Positions 1 through 5,725 of a stretch of 5,783 nucleotides of DNA are shown here, piece after piece; the stretch's first letter is position 1, and each line of letters begins with the position of its first letter. Location of the stretch: assembly GCA_023430045.1 (NCBI GenBank), contig JAEZCF010000032.1, positions 1 to 5,783 of the forward strand. Direction: 5' to 3'. Source of the stretch: Pseudomonadota bacterium. GTDB taxonomy: Bacteria; Pseudomonadota; Gammaproteobacteria; Xanthomonadales; Xanthomonadaceae. The notes under the pieces are model-generated. The model worked only from the letters and a program-made list of their open reading frames with translations, made no database searches and had not been told where the DNA came from. The position numbers and the translations under genes are program-made.

Positions 1-48
<48 letters not shown>

Positions 49-63
49 ACTACCGCAGCCCGG

Positions 64-69
64 TATAAT
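64..69 (+). promoter_or_regulatory. Candidate -10 box of the tesB promoter
   Basis: TATAAT is a perfect sigma-70 -10 hexamer in otherwise GC-rich DNA. It lies 29 bases before the TTG start of tesB, so transcription would begin near position 76 and give a short leader of about 23 bases. The matching -35 hexamer would fall near 41-46, inside the poly-C run, and cannot be read. The position and perfect match support the call; activity is inferred. Confidence 0.6.
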
Positions 70-98
70 CGGCGCCTGATCCAATACCGGACCGCCCC

Positions 99-1007
99 TT
101 GAACGACACGCACGAACCCGTCGTCTCCGAACTGATCGACCTGCTCAGCCTGGAGCGGCTCGAGGACAACCTGTTCCGCGGCCAGAGCCGCGATATCGGC
201 ACCAAGTACGTGTTCGGCGGGCAGGTGCTGGGACAGGCGCTGGCCGCAGCGCAGGCGACGGTGGACAACGGCCGCCATGTGCATTCGCTGCATGCCTACT
301 TCCTGCGGGCCGGCAACATCGACCACCCCATCGTGTACGACGTGGACCGCACCCGCGATGGCGGCAGCTTCTCCGTGCGCCGGGTCACCGCCATCCAGCA
401 CGGCAAGGTGATTTTCTTCTGTGCCGCCTCGTTCCAGCAGGAGGAAAGCGGCGCCGAACACCAGCACAAGATGCCCGAAGTGCCGCAGCCGGAAGACATC
501 GAGCCGAACCGACCGCTGCCGCAGGAGGTGCTGGAACGCCTGCCGATCAAGGTACAGCGCTGGCTGTCGCGCGGTGGCCCGTTCGAGTTCCGGCATGTGT
601 ACCCGCGCGACGAACTCAATCCCCCCAAGCGCCCGCCCTACCATCAGGTCTGGTTCCGCCTGACCGAACCGGTGGGCGATGCACCGGAACTGCACCAGGC
701 GCTGCTTGCCTACGCATCCGATTTCCATCTGCTGGGCACTGCCACGTTCCCGCACGGCATCAGCTACTACCATCCGCACGTGCAGATGGCCTCGCTGGAC
801 CATGCCATCTGGTTCCACCGCCCCTTCCGTGCCGACGACTGGCTGCTGTATTCGCTGGACAGTCCCAGTGCGCAGGACTCGCGTGGCCTGGCCCGCGGGC
901 AGTTCTTCGACCGCCATGGACGCCTGGTGGCCAGCACCGCGCAGGAAGGCCTGATCCGCGTGGTGCCCGACAGTACCGCAGCCGCCGCCGTACCGGCCAG
1001 GGAGTGA
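99..1007 (+). CDS. tesB: Acyl-CoA thioesterase II (TesB)
   Basis: Cytoplasmic thioesterase that hydrolyses acyl-CoA to free fatty acid and CoA, mainly on medium and long chains. The 302-residue product has the double hotdog fold of the TesB family (E. coli TesB is 286). Recognisable blocks are LFRGQS at 25-30, VFGGQVLGQAL at 38-48, HSLHAYFLR at 62-70, RDGGSFSVRRV at 86-96, YASDF at 205-209, DHAIWFHRPF at 234-243 and STAQEG at 279-284. The E. coli catalytic Asp204, Thr228 and Gln278 correspond to Asp208, Ser232 and Gln282, so the Thr is conservatively replaced by Ser. The start is TTG: the family-like N-terminus begins here and no in-frame ATG lies near it. No clear Shine-Dalgarno sequence precedes it. 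The next gene starts 10 bases downstream, suggesting co-transcription. Confidence 0.95.
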   Translation: MNDTHEPVVSELIDLLSLERLEDNLFRGQSRDIGTKYVFGGQVLGQALAAAQATVDNGRHVHSLHAYFLRAGNIDHPIVYDVDRTRDGGSFSVRRVTAIQHGKVIFFCAASFQQEESGAEHQHKMPEVPQPEDIEPNRPLPQEVLERLPIKVQRWLSRGGPFEFRHVYPRDELNPPKRPPYHQVWFRLTEPVGDAPELHQALLAYASDFHLLGTATFPHGISYYHPHVQMASLDHAIWFHRPFRADDWLLYSLDSPSAQDSRGLARGQFFDRHGRLVASTAQEGLIRVVPDSTAAAAVPARE

Positions 1008-1017
1008 GGTCCACGCG

Positions 1018-1509
1018 ATGAGACAGATCTTCAGCAGCCAGCGCGTGGAAACCGTGGAGGGCGTGGCCGAGCTGCTGCGCAGCCATGACATCGAAGTGAG
1101 GGTGACCGGCGGTCGCACGTACCACAGCCGGCGCAGTGGGCAATTCAGCTATCTGGACGAAGGCAAGGGTCAGCGGTTTCCCACCGTCTGGGTGGTCCGC
1201 GCCGACGACCAGCCACGTGCACGCGACATCCTGCGCGATGCACGCCTGCTCGACACCACCCGCCGCGATCATCCCACCGCCGAATTCGCGTTCCGCGATA
1301 CTGCCGCGCCGGCCTCCGGACGTGGCTGGGCATGGCGGATCCGCATCGCGCTGCTGGTGGTGATCGCCGCAGTGGCGCTGTTCATCGCGCTGGGACATCG
1401 CAGCGCGCAGCAACCGGCGGCACCGGTGCCCACATCCGCCCCGCAACAACCGCAAGCCGCGCCGGAGCAGGAAGAAGAAGTCCGCGTGCGCATCCAGCCA
1501 GCGGAATGA
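1018..1509 (+). CDS. DUF2007-like putative signal-transducing protein with one membrane segment
   Basis: A 163-residue protein of unproven function. Residues 1-75 resemble the small alpha/beta DUF2007 domain, with an N-terminal FSSQRVETVEGVAELLRSHDIEV block, then RFPTVWVV near 53-60 and ARDIL near 68-72. Homologues beside tesB in xanthomonads have, as I recall, been labelled pathogenicity-like, a name that gives no mechanism. A single hydrophobic helix spans about 107-126 (IRIALLVVIAAVALFIALG). A Pro/Gln/Ala-rich tail with an acidic EQEEE patch (150-154) follows. Positive residues before the helix suggest a cytoplasmic N-terminal domain and a short periplasmic tail. The gene starts 10 bases after the tesB stop, with GAGG at 1006-1009 as a ribosome site overlapping that stop, so translational coupling is likely. 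Family assignment is from pattern memory, without a search. Confidence 0.75.
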   Translation: MRQIFSSQRVETVEGVAELLRSHDIEVRVTGGRTYHSRRSGQFSYLDEGKGQRFPTVWVVRADDQPRARDILRDARLLDTTRRDHPTAEFAFRDTAAPASGRGWAWRIRIALLVVIAAVALFIALGHRSAQQPAAPVPTSAPQQPQAAPEQEEEVRVRIQPAE

Positions 1510-1513
1510 TCAC

Positions 1514-1535
1514 GTAGTGCCGGCCTCTGGCCGGC
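1514..1535 (+). repeat. GTAG-headed REP palindrome (SMAG-like), copy 1
   Basis: GTAG at 1514-1517 is followed by a perfect 7-bp stem, GCCGGCC (1519-1525) and GGCCGGC (1529-1535), around the loop TCT. It begins five bases after the stop of the DUF2007-like gene. It may act as a 3' hairpin that stabilises or ends the tesB operon transcript; no U tract follows, so intrinsic termination is unproven. Confidence 0.9.
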
Positions 1536-1559
1536 AACCGCAAACCATTCAACGATCAC

Positions 1560-1581
1560 GTAGCGCCGGCCTCTGGCCGGC
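1560..1581 (+). repeat. GTAG-headed REP palindrome (SMAG-like), copy 2
   Basis: GTAG at 1560-1563 is followed by the same GCCGGCC / TCT / GGCCGGC hairpin as copy 1, exactly 46 bases downstream of it. The flanking GATCAC (1554-1559) is also shared with copy 1 (1508-1513), and the identity continues about 5 bases past the stem. Over the first 33 bases of the unit only one position differs. This points to tandem duplication of a larger unit. Confidence 0.9.
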
Positions 1582-1599
1582 AACCGAACTTTCCCGGCT

Positions 1600-1621
1600 G
1601 CCGGCCGGCGGCCGGCACTAC
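1600..1621 (-). repeat. GTAG-headed REP palindrome, inverted copy 3
   Basis: Read on the minus strand, GTAG (1621-1618) heads a 7-bp stem GCCGGCC / GGCCGGC with the loop GCC. On the plus strand the arms are 1600-1606 and 1610-1616. It faces copy 2, so the two form an inverted REP pair of the kind often found between genes. The outer heptamers ATTCAAC (1547-1553) and GTTGAAT (1623-1629) extend the symmetry of the pair. Confidence 0.88.
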
Positions 1622-1675
1622 CGTTGAATCCGGTCACATTCGCGGTGCCGCTCCGTCATGGGACACAATCCCGAC

Positions 1676-1681
1676 AGGAGG
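1676..1681 (+). promoter_or_regulatory. Strong Shine-Dalgarno site that sets the sigma factor start
   Basis: AGGAGG is a full-consensus ribosome binding site six bases before the ATG at 1688. An in-frame ATG 30 bases upstream (1658) has no such site and would place AGGAGG inside the coding region, so 1688 is preferred. A -10-like CACAAT lies at 1664-1669, which would give a very short leader; this is only suggestive. Confidence 0.85.
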
Positions 1682-1687
1682 CTGCCC

Positions 1688-2908
1688 ATGTCCGTTGTCG
1701 CCGCAACCATCGACGAGACCCTGCATCGTGAACTGCCCGCTGCGGCGGGCGGCTGCCAGCATGCCTATGGGCGCATCGTCCTGGCGTGCCAGAACACCAT
1801 CACCGCCATCGCGCTGGCCATCACCCGCGATCGCCACGCCAGCGAGGACATCGCGCAGGAAGCGTTCGTACGCGGTTGGCAGCAGCTGCACCAACTGCGC
1901 AATCCGTCCAGCTTCATGCCGTGGCTGCGGCAGATCACCCGCAACCTTGCCCGCGACTGGCTGCGCATGCAGCGCGGTCGCCCGTTGTCCGGTGATGCTG
2001 CGGACCTGGCCATCAGCATGGCCGCCGACCCCGCGCCCGACGCCGCCGACCGCCTGCTGCGCCTGGAAGAAGAAGTGGCGGCCGAAGACATCATCTCCGC
2101 CCTGCCCGAGGACAGCCGCGAAGTGCTGCTGCTGTATTACCGCGAAGGACAGCGCTCGCAACAGGTGGCGGGGCTGCTCGGGCTCAGCGACGCGGCCGTG
2201 CGCAAGCGCCTGTCGCGCGCACGCGGCCTGGTTCGCGACGGAATGCTGCAGCGCTTCGGTGAATTCGCGCGCAGCAGCGCACCCAGCGCGGCGTTCGCCA
2301 CCACCGTGGTGTCGATGCTGATGGTGGTCGCGCCCGGTAGCGCCAGTGCGGCCATCATGCTCGGCACCACGGTCGGGGTGGGAGGCACCAAGCTGGGCCT
2401 GGGCGGCGCCAGCGCCGGCTCGGGAACCGCGCTCGGCACGTTGACCGCCGCTGCGGCCCAGTTGCCAGCCGTCGCGGACAGGATCAGCTGGGGGGCGATC
2501 GGCTTGGCGGTGGCGCTCGGGACCGCTGCCTGCTACCTGGGCGGGCGCTACCTGATGTCCTTCGCGGAAACGCACGAGGAGCGCGCGCGCATCCGCCGTT
2601 TCGTGCACCTCAATACCTTCACCGCGCTGGCGGTGTGCCTGGCGGTGCTGCTGATGTCGGTGCTGTCGCTGCCCATGGTGTCCGAGCTGGCTGCGCTGGC
2701 GATCGGCATGGCGGTGATCTGCTGGCAGATCCTGGTGCCACTGCAGCGGATCATGATGCCGCTGGTGGCGCGCGATGCCGCACGCCGCGGGCGCAGCGGC
2801 AGGAACTGGACGTATGAAATGCTGTACGGGCGCTCGGCCGTCGTCGCATCGTTGCTGATCGTGGTGGCCGGCCTGGCGTGGGTGCTTTCCAGGAACGGCG
2901 CGTTGTAG
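1688..2908 (+). CDS. ECF-type sigma-70 factor with fused multi-pass membrane domain
   Basis: A 406-residue protein joining a complete ECF sigma factor to a membrane domain. Region 2 spans about 24-96, with EDIAQEAF at 53-60 and the -10 recognition helix around RNLARDWLR (85-93). Region 4 spans about 133-184, with LPEDSREVLLLYY (139-151) and the helix-turn-helix VAGLLGLSDAAVRKRLSRAR (160-179). Typical ECF factors end near residue 190. Here about 215 more residues follow, with hydrophobic segments at about 204-226, 268-286, 310-329, 334-354 and 383-400. A Gly/Ala-rich stretch (227-255) separates the first two. The loops at 287-309 and 355-382 are Arg-rich, consistent with five membrane helices and the sigma domains in the cytoplasm. 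No anti-sigma gene is adjacent. The promoter targets and signal are unknown; membrane tethering and self-inhibition are inference. The stop TAG lies within a GTAG repeat. Confidence 0.9.
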   Translation: MSVVAATIDETLHRELPAAAGGCQHAYGRIVLACQNTITAIALAITRDRHASEDIAQEAFVRGWQQLHQLRNPSSFMPWLRQITRNLARDWLRMQRGRPLSGDAADLAISMAADPAPDAADRLLRLEEEVAAEDIISALPEDSREVLLLYYREGQRSQQVAGLLGLSDAAVRKRLSRARGLVRDGMLQRFGEFARSSAPSAAFATTVVSMLMVVAPGSASAAIMLGTTVGVGGTKLGLGGASAGSGTALGTLTAAAAQLPAVADRISWGAIGLAVALGTAACYLGGRYLMSFAETHEERARIRRFVHLNTFTALAVCLAVLLMSVLSLPMVSELAALAIGMAVICWQILVPLQRIMMPLVARDAARRGRSGRNWTYEMLYGRSAVVASLLIVVAGLAWVLSRNGAL

Positions 2909-2940
2909 CCGGCAGGGCCGACCCGTGGATCGGCTCTGCC
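2905..2940 (+). repeat. GTAG-headed hairpin overlapping the sigma factor stop, possible terminator
   Basis: GTAG at 2905-2908 contributes the TAG stop of the sigma factor gene. It is followed by an 11-bp imperfect stem: GGCAGGGCCGA (2911-2921) and TCGGCTCTGCC (2930-2940), which pair fully in RNA if one G-U pair is allowed, around an 8-base loop. The stem sequence differs from the other REPs in the window, but the GTAG head is shared. It lies between convergent genes and could end transcription from the left. No T tract follows. Confidence 0.7.
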
Positions 2941-2955
2941 AGGGCAGGCCGACCG

Positions 2956-2982
2956 GAGGATTCCCGGCCGGCCGCCATCCTC
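2956..2982. terminator. Inverted repeat between convergent genes, possible bidirectional terminator
   Basis: GAGGAT (2956-2961) and ATCCTC (2977-2982) are perfect complements enclosing the palindrome GGCCGGCC (2966-2973). The right arm overlaps the stop codon of the minus-strand EF-hand gene. The structure could form a hairpin at the 3' end of that transcript. There is no U tract, so a terminator role is a guess from position and symmetry. Confidence 0.4.
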
Positions 2983-3547
2983 AGCGTGCCGGGCGCTGAC
3001 CGCCGACCGGCGGCTTGCCGGCGTGGCGGGCGCCATGCATCGGGCCCTTCGCGGCATCGAACTCGGCCTTGCTCAGCTGGCCATCCTTGTTGGTGTCGGC
3101 AGCGGTGAACCAGGCATCGCGATGCTGCTTCATGCGCAGCTCGCGGTCGGCCTTGTCCAGGAAGCCATCCTTGTTCACATCCAGCGTGTCGAAGCGTTCG
3201 GCCAGGCGCGGGTCTGCCTTGGCTTCATCACGGCTGATACGGCCGTCCTTGTTGGCATCCAGCTTTGCCCAGGCGTCACCATGGCCACGGCCCGGGCCGC
3301 GACGACCATGCTTGCCACGCGGCATTTCCTCACGCGAAAGCCGGCCGTCCTTGTTGCTGTCCAGCTGGTCGAAACGCTCGGCCAGGCGCGGCGAGGCGGA
3401 AGCTTCCTTGCGGTCGATGAAACCATCGTTGTTGGTATCCAGCTTGACCGGGCGCTGCGCGGCGGGCGGGACATCGGCAGCCAAGGCGACGCCGGCGGCG
3501 GAGGTGCTCAGCAGCAGGGCAAGCAGCAGGGGGGTACGCAGGGTCAT
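2981..3547 (-). CDS. Exported EF-hand calcium-binding protein, five loops
   Basis: A 188-residue protein with a signal peptide: Arg4, a hydrophobic core at about 7-20, and an ALA motif at 21-23 with probable cleavage after Ala23. Five EF-hand loops follow at 37-48 (DTNNDGFIDRKE), 63-74 (DSNKDGRLSREE), 97-108 (DANKDGRISRDE), 123-134 (DVNKDGFLDKAD) and 151-162 (DTNKDGQLSKAE). All have D at position 1, N at 3, DG at 5-6, and an acidic final residue, which is Asp rather than Glu in loop 4. They should bind calcium. Loops 1-2 and 3-4 are a duplicated pair with a 60-residue period. A basic Gly/Arg/His linker (about 77-90) separates the pairs, and the tail is basic and Pro/Gly-rich. A GGAGT ribosome site at 3557-3553 supports the start. 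Probable location is periplasmic or secreted; the partner and role are unknown. The gene is divergent from bpt and convergent with the sigma factor. Confidence 0.93.
   Translation of the reverse strand: MTLRTPLLLALLLSTSAAGVALAADVPPAAQRPVKLDTNNDGFIDRKEASASPRLAERFDQLDSNKDGRLSREEMPRGKHGRRGPGRGHGDAWAKLDANKDGRISRDEAKADPRLAERFDTLDVNKDGFLDKADRELRMKQHRDAWFTAADTNKDGQLSKAEFDAAKGPMHGARHAGKPPVGGQRPAR
3140..3439 (-). repeat. Intragenic 180-base-period duplication in the EF-hand gene
   Basis: Residues 37-76 (3439-3320) and 97-136 (3259-3140) align as two copies of an EF-hand pair. Both contain the block PRLAERFD followed by a two-residue linker and a new Asp-led loop. The nucleotide sequence is also similar around 3366-3390 and 3186-3210. 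This indicates duplication of a two-loop module within the gene. Confidence 0.8.
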
Positions 3548-3574
3548 GGGTCACTCCAATGTTGGGTCAGGTCG

Positions 3575-3591
3575 GGGTGAGCTCGTCACCC
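3575..3591. promoter_or_regulatory. Inverted repeat upstream of the EF-hand gene, possible operator
   Basis: GGGTGA (3575-3580) and TCACCC (3586-3591) are perfect inverted arms around GCTCG. The centre lies about 36 bases upstream of the EF-hand start codon, in the divergent intergenic region (3548-3700). It could be an operator for a dimeric regulator or a hairpin in the 5' leader. No regulator can be named. The rest of the region has no gene. Confidence 0.35.
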
Positions 3592-3688
3592 TCGTAGTAC
3601 AGACAACGCATGGCCACGCCACCGGTTGACCTCGGCAGCGGGCGCGTTCATCGGGCAGACAGTCGCGTCTGCTGCGACATGCACGGGC

Positions 3689-3694
3689 TATCCT
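3689..3694 (+). promoter_or_regulatory. Candidate -10 box directly before bpt
   Basis: TATCCT lies six bases before the ATG at 3701, and no Shine-Dalgarno sequence is present between them. Transcription would begin at or next to the ATG, giving a leaderless mRNA. No convincing -35 hexamer is seen at the expected spacing, so the assignment is tentative. Confidence 0.4.
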
Positions 3695-3700
3695 GTGCAG

Positions 3701-4456
3701 ATGGCGATTCACGGCAACCGAGACGACGAACTGCGGCTGTTCCAGACCGGGGAACATCCGTGCGGCTACTGGCCGGACCGCACTGCGCGCGATCTGGTGC
3801 TTGACCCGAACGACCGCCGGCTCGGCGGGCTGTATCCGATGGCGCTGGGCTGGGGCTTCCGTCGCAGCGGCGATCTGGTCTATCGCCCGCACTGCGCGCA
3901 GTGCCACGCCTGCGTGGCCGTGCGCATCCCGGTCAACCGCTTCGCCCCGGACCGCAGCCAGCGGCGCTGTGCCCTGCGCAACGCCGACCTGGAAGTCCGC
4001 ATCACCGCTGCGGCGCCGCGCGAAGAGCTGTTCCAGCTGTACCACCGCTACCTGGCGCACCGGCACGCCAACGGCGGCATGGACGACCACGGTCCGCACG
4101 AATTCGAGCAGTTCCTGATCGGCAGCTGGTCGCATACCCGCTTCATGGAAATCCGCCTGCCGCCGCTGAAAGGCGGCCCCGGGCAGCTGGTCGGCGTGGC
4201 CGTCACCGATGTCACCGACAACGGCCTGTCGGCGGTCTATACCTTTTTCGATCCCGCCCACGCCGAACGCGGGCTGGGCACCTTCGCCATCCTGCAGCAG
4301 ATCGACTGGGCGCGCCGCGAGGGGCTGGCGCATGTCTATCTGGGCTACTGGATCCGCGATCACCGCAAGATGGATTACAAGCGCCGCTTCCGTCCGCTGG
4401 AAGCCTACGACGGGCGACGCTGGAATGATTTCGACAGCGAACGGGCCGGGCGCTGA
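3701..4456 (+). CDS. bpt: Aspartate/glutamate leucyltransferase (Bpt)
   Basis: Cytoplasmic aminoacyl-tRNA-protein transferase that moves leucine from Leu-tRNA to proteins with N-terminal Asp or Glu, marking them for ClpS/ClpAP degradation in the bacterial N-degron pathway. The 251-residue product matches the usual length and carries both halves of the ATE family. In the N-terminal domain, GEHPCGYWPDRTARDLVLDP (17-36) holds Cys21, and CAQCHAC (65-71) holds Cys65, Cys68 and Cys71, the conserved cysteine cluster. The C-terminal GNAT-like domain includes YLAHRH (117-122), GVAVTDVTDNGLSAVYTFFD (165-184), LGTFAILQQIDWAR (192-205), YLGYWI (213-218) and KMDYKRRFRPLEAYDG (223-238). The start at 3701 fits the family N-terminus (MAIHGNRDDELRLF). 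A TTG at 3626 would add 25 residues with no family resemblance. There is no ribosome site; the transcript is probably leaderless. Confidence 0.95.
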   Translation: MAIHGNRDDELRLFQTGEHPCGYWPDRTARDLVLDPNDRRLGGLYPMALGWGFRRSGDLVYRPHCAQCHACVAVRIPVNRFAPDRSQRRCALRNADLEVRITAAAPREELFQLYHRYLAHRHANGGMDDHGPHEFEQFLIGSWSHTRFMEIRLPPLKGGPGQLVGVAVTDVTDNGLSAVYTFFDPAHAERGLGTFAILQQIDWARREGLAHVYLGYWIRDHRKMDYKRRFRPLEAYDGRRWNDFDSERAGR

Positions 4457-4481
4457 CAAGCCGCTGACACCGGACCGGGTG

Positions 4482-4487
4482 CACAAT
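4482..4487 (+). promoter_or_regulatory. Candidate -10 box before the EEP-fold gene
   Basis: CACAAT ends seven bases before the ATG at 4495, and the intervening bases contain no Shine-Dalgarno sequence. This arrangement would give a leaderless transcript. Two CTGACA motifs (4453-4458 and 4464-4469) resemble a -35 box, but their spacings of 23 and 12 bases are not ideal. Read-through from bpt, 38 bases upstream, is an alternative. Confidence 0.4.
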
Positions 4488-4494
4488 AGCGCCC

Positions 4495-5718
4495 ATGAAA
4501 ATCCAGACCTTCCGCCTGCCCCTGCTCACCGCCGCCCTCGCCCTGCTGTGCAGCGCCTGCACGCAGTTGCCCGAACGGACCTCCTCGATGCAGCCTTCTT
4601 CCGTAACCACGTTGCGGTTGGCGACGTACAACACCTCGCTGTATTCGGACGAGGCCGGCGGCCTGATCCGCGAACTGGAAGGCGACAGCGCGCACGCGCG
4701 CAAGATCGCCGCCGTACTGCAGCAGGTACGTCCCGATCTGGTGCTGCTCAACGAATTCGATTTCGACGACGCCCACCGCGCCGCCGACCTGTTCCAGCAA
4801 CGCTACCTGGACGTGGCGCAGGCCGGCGGCGGCGAGCCCCTGCACTTCGCCTACCGCTACCTGGCACCGGTCAACACCGGCGTGCCCAGCGGGCTGGACC
4901 TGGACAACAACGGCGAGGTGGGCGGCGAAGGCCGCAGCCGCGGCAATGATGCCTGGGGCTACGGCCTGCACCCCGGGCAGTACGGCATGCTGGTGCTGTC
5001 GCGCTATCCGATCGATGAAGCCCAGGTGCGCAGCTTCCAGCTGCTGAAGTGGAGCACCCTGCCCGGCGCCATACGTCCGCTGGATCCGCGCACCGGCAAG
5101 CCTTTCCACAGCGATGCGGTGTGGACGCAGCTGCGCCTGTCCTCCAAATCGCACTGGGATGTCCCGGTGAAGACACCGGCCGGCGTGGTGCATGCACTGG
5201 TTTCGCACCCGACACCGCCGGTGTTCGATGGTCCGGAAAAGCGCAACGCAGCGCGCAACCATGACGAACTGCGGCTGTGGCAGGACTACCTGTCGGCCGG
5301 CGACAAACCGTGGCTGTGCGATGACCAGGGACGTTGTGGCGGCCTGGCGCAGGATGCGCGCTTCGTGATCCTGGGGGATCTGAACAACGATCCGGTGGAT
5401 GGGGACGGGCGCCATGAAGGCATCGTCGAACTGATCGAGCATCCGCGCGTGCTGCGCCATCCGACGCCCGCCAGCGTGGGCGGTGAACAGACCAGCCTGG
5501 CTTACGCCGCCCGGGGCATCGTGCGGCGGGGTGCGCCGATGCATGCCACCGGCGATTTCGGACCGAAATCCGGCACGATGCGGCTGGACTACGTGCTGCC
5601 CTCGGTCGGCTTCAACTACCTGGGCGGCGGTGTCTTCTGGCCGGCCGAAGGCAGCGCCGAAGCGAAGATCGCCGATGGCAGCGACCATCACCTGGTCTGG
5701 GCCGACGTGGCGCCATGA
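4495..5718 (+). CDS. Secreted or lipid-anchored endonuclease/exonuclease/phosphatase family protein
   Basis: A 407-residue metal-dependent hydrolase of the EEP superfamily (DNase I, exonuclease III and inositol-phosphatase fold). The substrate cannot be told from sequence. The N-terminus has a Lys/Arg region, a hydrophobic core (8-18) and LLCSAC with Cys22 as the possible lipid site. The lipobox is imperfect, with Cys at -3, so a cleaved secreted form is possible. Active-site landmarks are ATYN with Asn46, LLNEFD with Glu87, SHPTPP with His238, GDLNNDP with Asp295 and Asn297, LDYVLPS with Asp365, and SDHHLVW with Asp397 and His398. These are the expected metal, phosphate and catalytic positions. 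An insert at 135-146 (DLDNNGEVGGEG) looks like a calcium loop and is followed by GLHPGQYGMLVLSRYPI (157-173). The gene starts 38 bases after bpt and has no ribosome site. Two REP hairpins follow the stop. Confidence 0.9.
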   Translation: MKIQTFRLPLLTAALALLCSACTQLPERTSSMQPSSVTTLRLATYNTSLYSDEAGGLIRELEGDSAHARKIAAVLQQVRPDLVLLNEFDFDDAHRAADLFQQRYLDVAQAGGGEPLHFAYRYLAPVNTGVPSGLDLDNNGEVGGEGRSRGNDAWGYGLHPGQYGMLVLSRYPIDEAQVRSFQLLKWSTLPGAIRPLDPRTGKPFHSDAVWTQLRLSSKSHWDVPVKTPAGVVHALVSHPTPPVFDGPEKRNAARNHDELRLWQDYLSAGDKPWLCDDQGRCGGLAQDARFVILGDLNNDPVDGDGRHEGIVELIEHPRVLRHPTPASVGGEQTSLAYAARGIVRRGAPMHATGDFGPKSGTMRLDYVLPSVGFNYLGGGVFWPAEGSAEAKIADGSDHHLVWADVAP

Positions 5719-5725
5719 CCGCCAC

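Noticed and set aside
1508..1621. Tandem repeats as a possible CRISPR array.
   Set aside because: The repeats are palindromic REPs with a GTAG head, only two are direct, and there is no spacer pattern or cas gene.
1658..1687. Upstream ATG adding ten residues to the sigma factor.
   Set aside because: The consensus AGGAGG at 1676-1681 is correctly spaced only for the ATG at 1688.
1634..2608. A 324-codon minus-strand frame opposite the sigma factor.
   Set aside because: It is antisense to clear sigma regions 2 and 4, and its composition is typical of a shadow frame.
3015..3629. Two plus-strand frames opposite the EF-hand gene.
   Set aside because: The minus strand encodes a signal peptide and five textbook EF-hand loops with a ribosome site. 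The plus-strand products are repetitive shadows.
3626..3700. Upstream TTG adding 25 residues to Bpt.
   Set aside because: The extra residues do not resemble the family N-terminus, and the ATG at 3701 yields the usual length.
3551..4486. A 311-codon minus-strand frame opposite bpt.
   Set aside because: It is the antisense shadow of bpt, whose cysteine cluster and GNAT-like motifs are unambiguous. No family motif is seen in the shadow.
4405..5691. A 428-codon open frame on the minus strand opposite the EEP-fold gene.
   Set aside because: It lies almost wholly antisense to a gene with clear family motifs, has low-complexity Ala/Gly/Arg/Gln composition and no recognisable domain. Long antisense frames are common in high-GC DNA.
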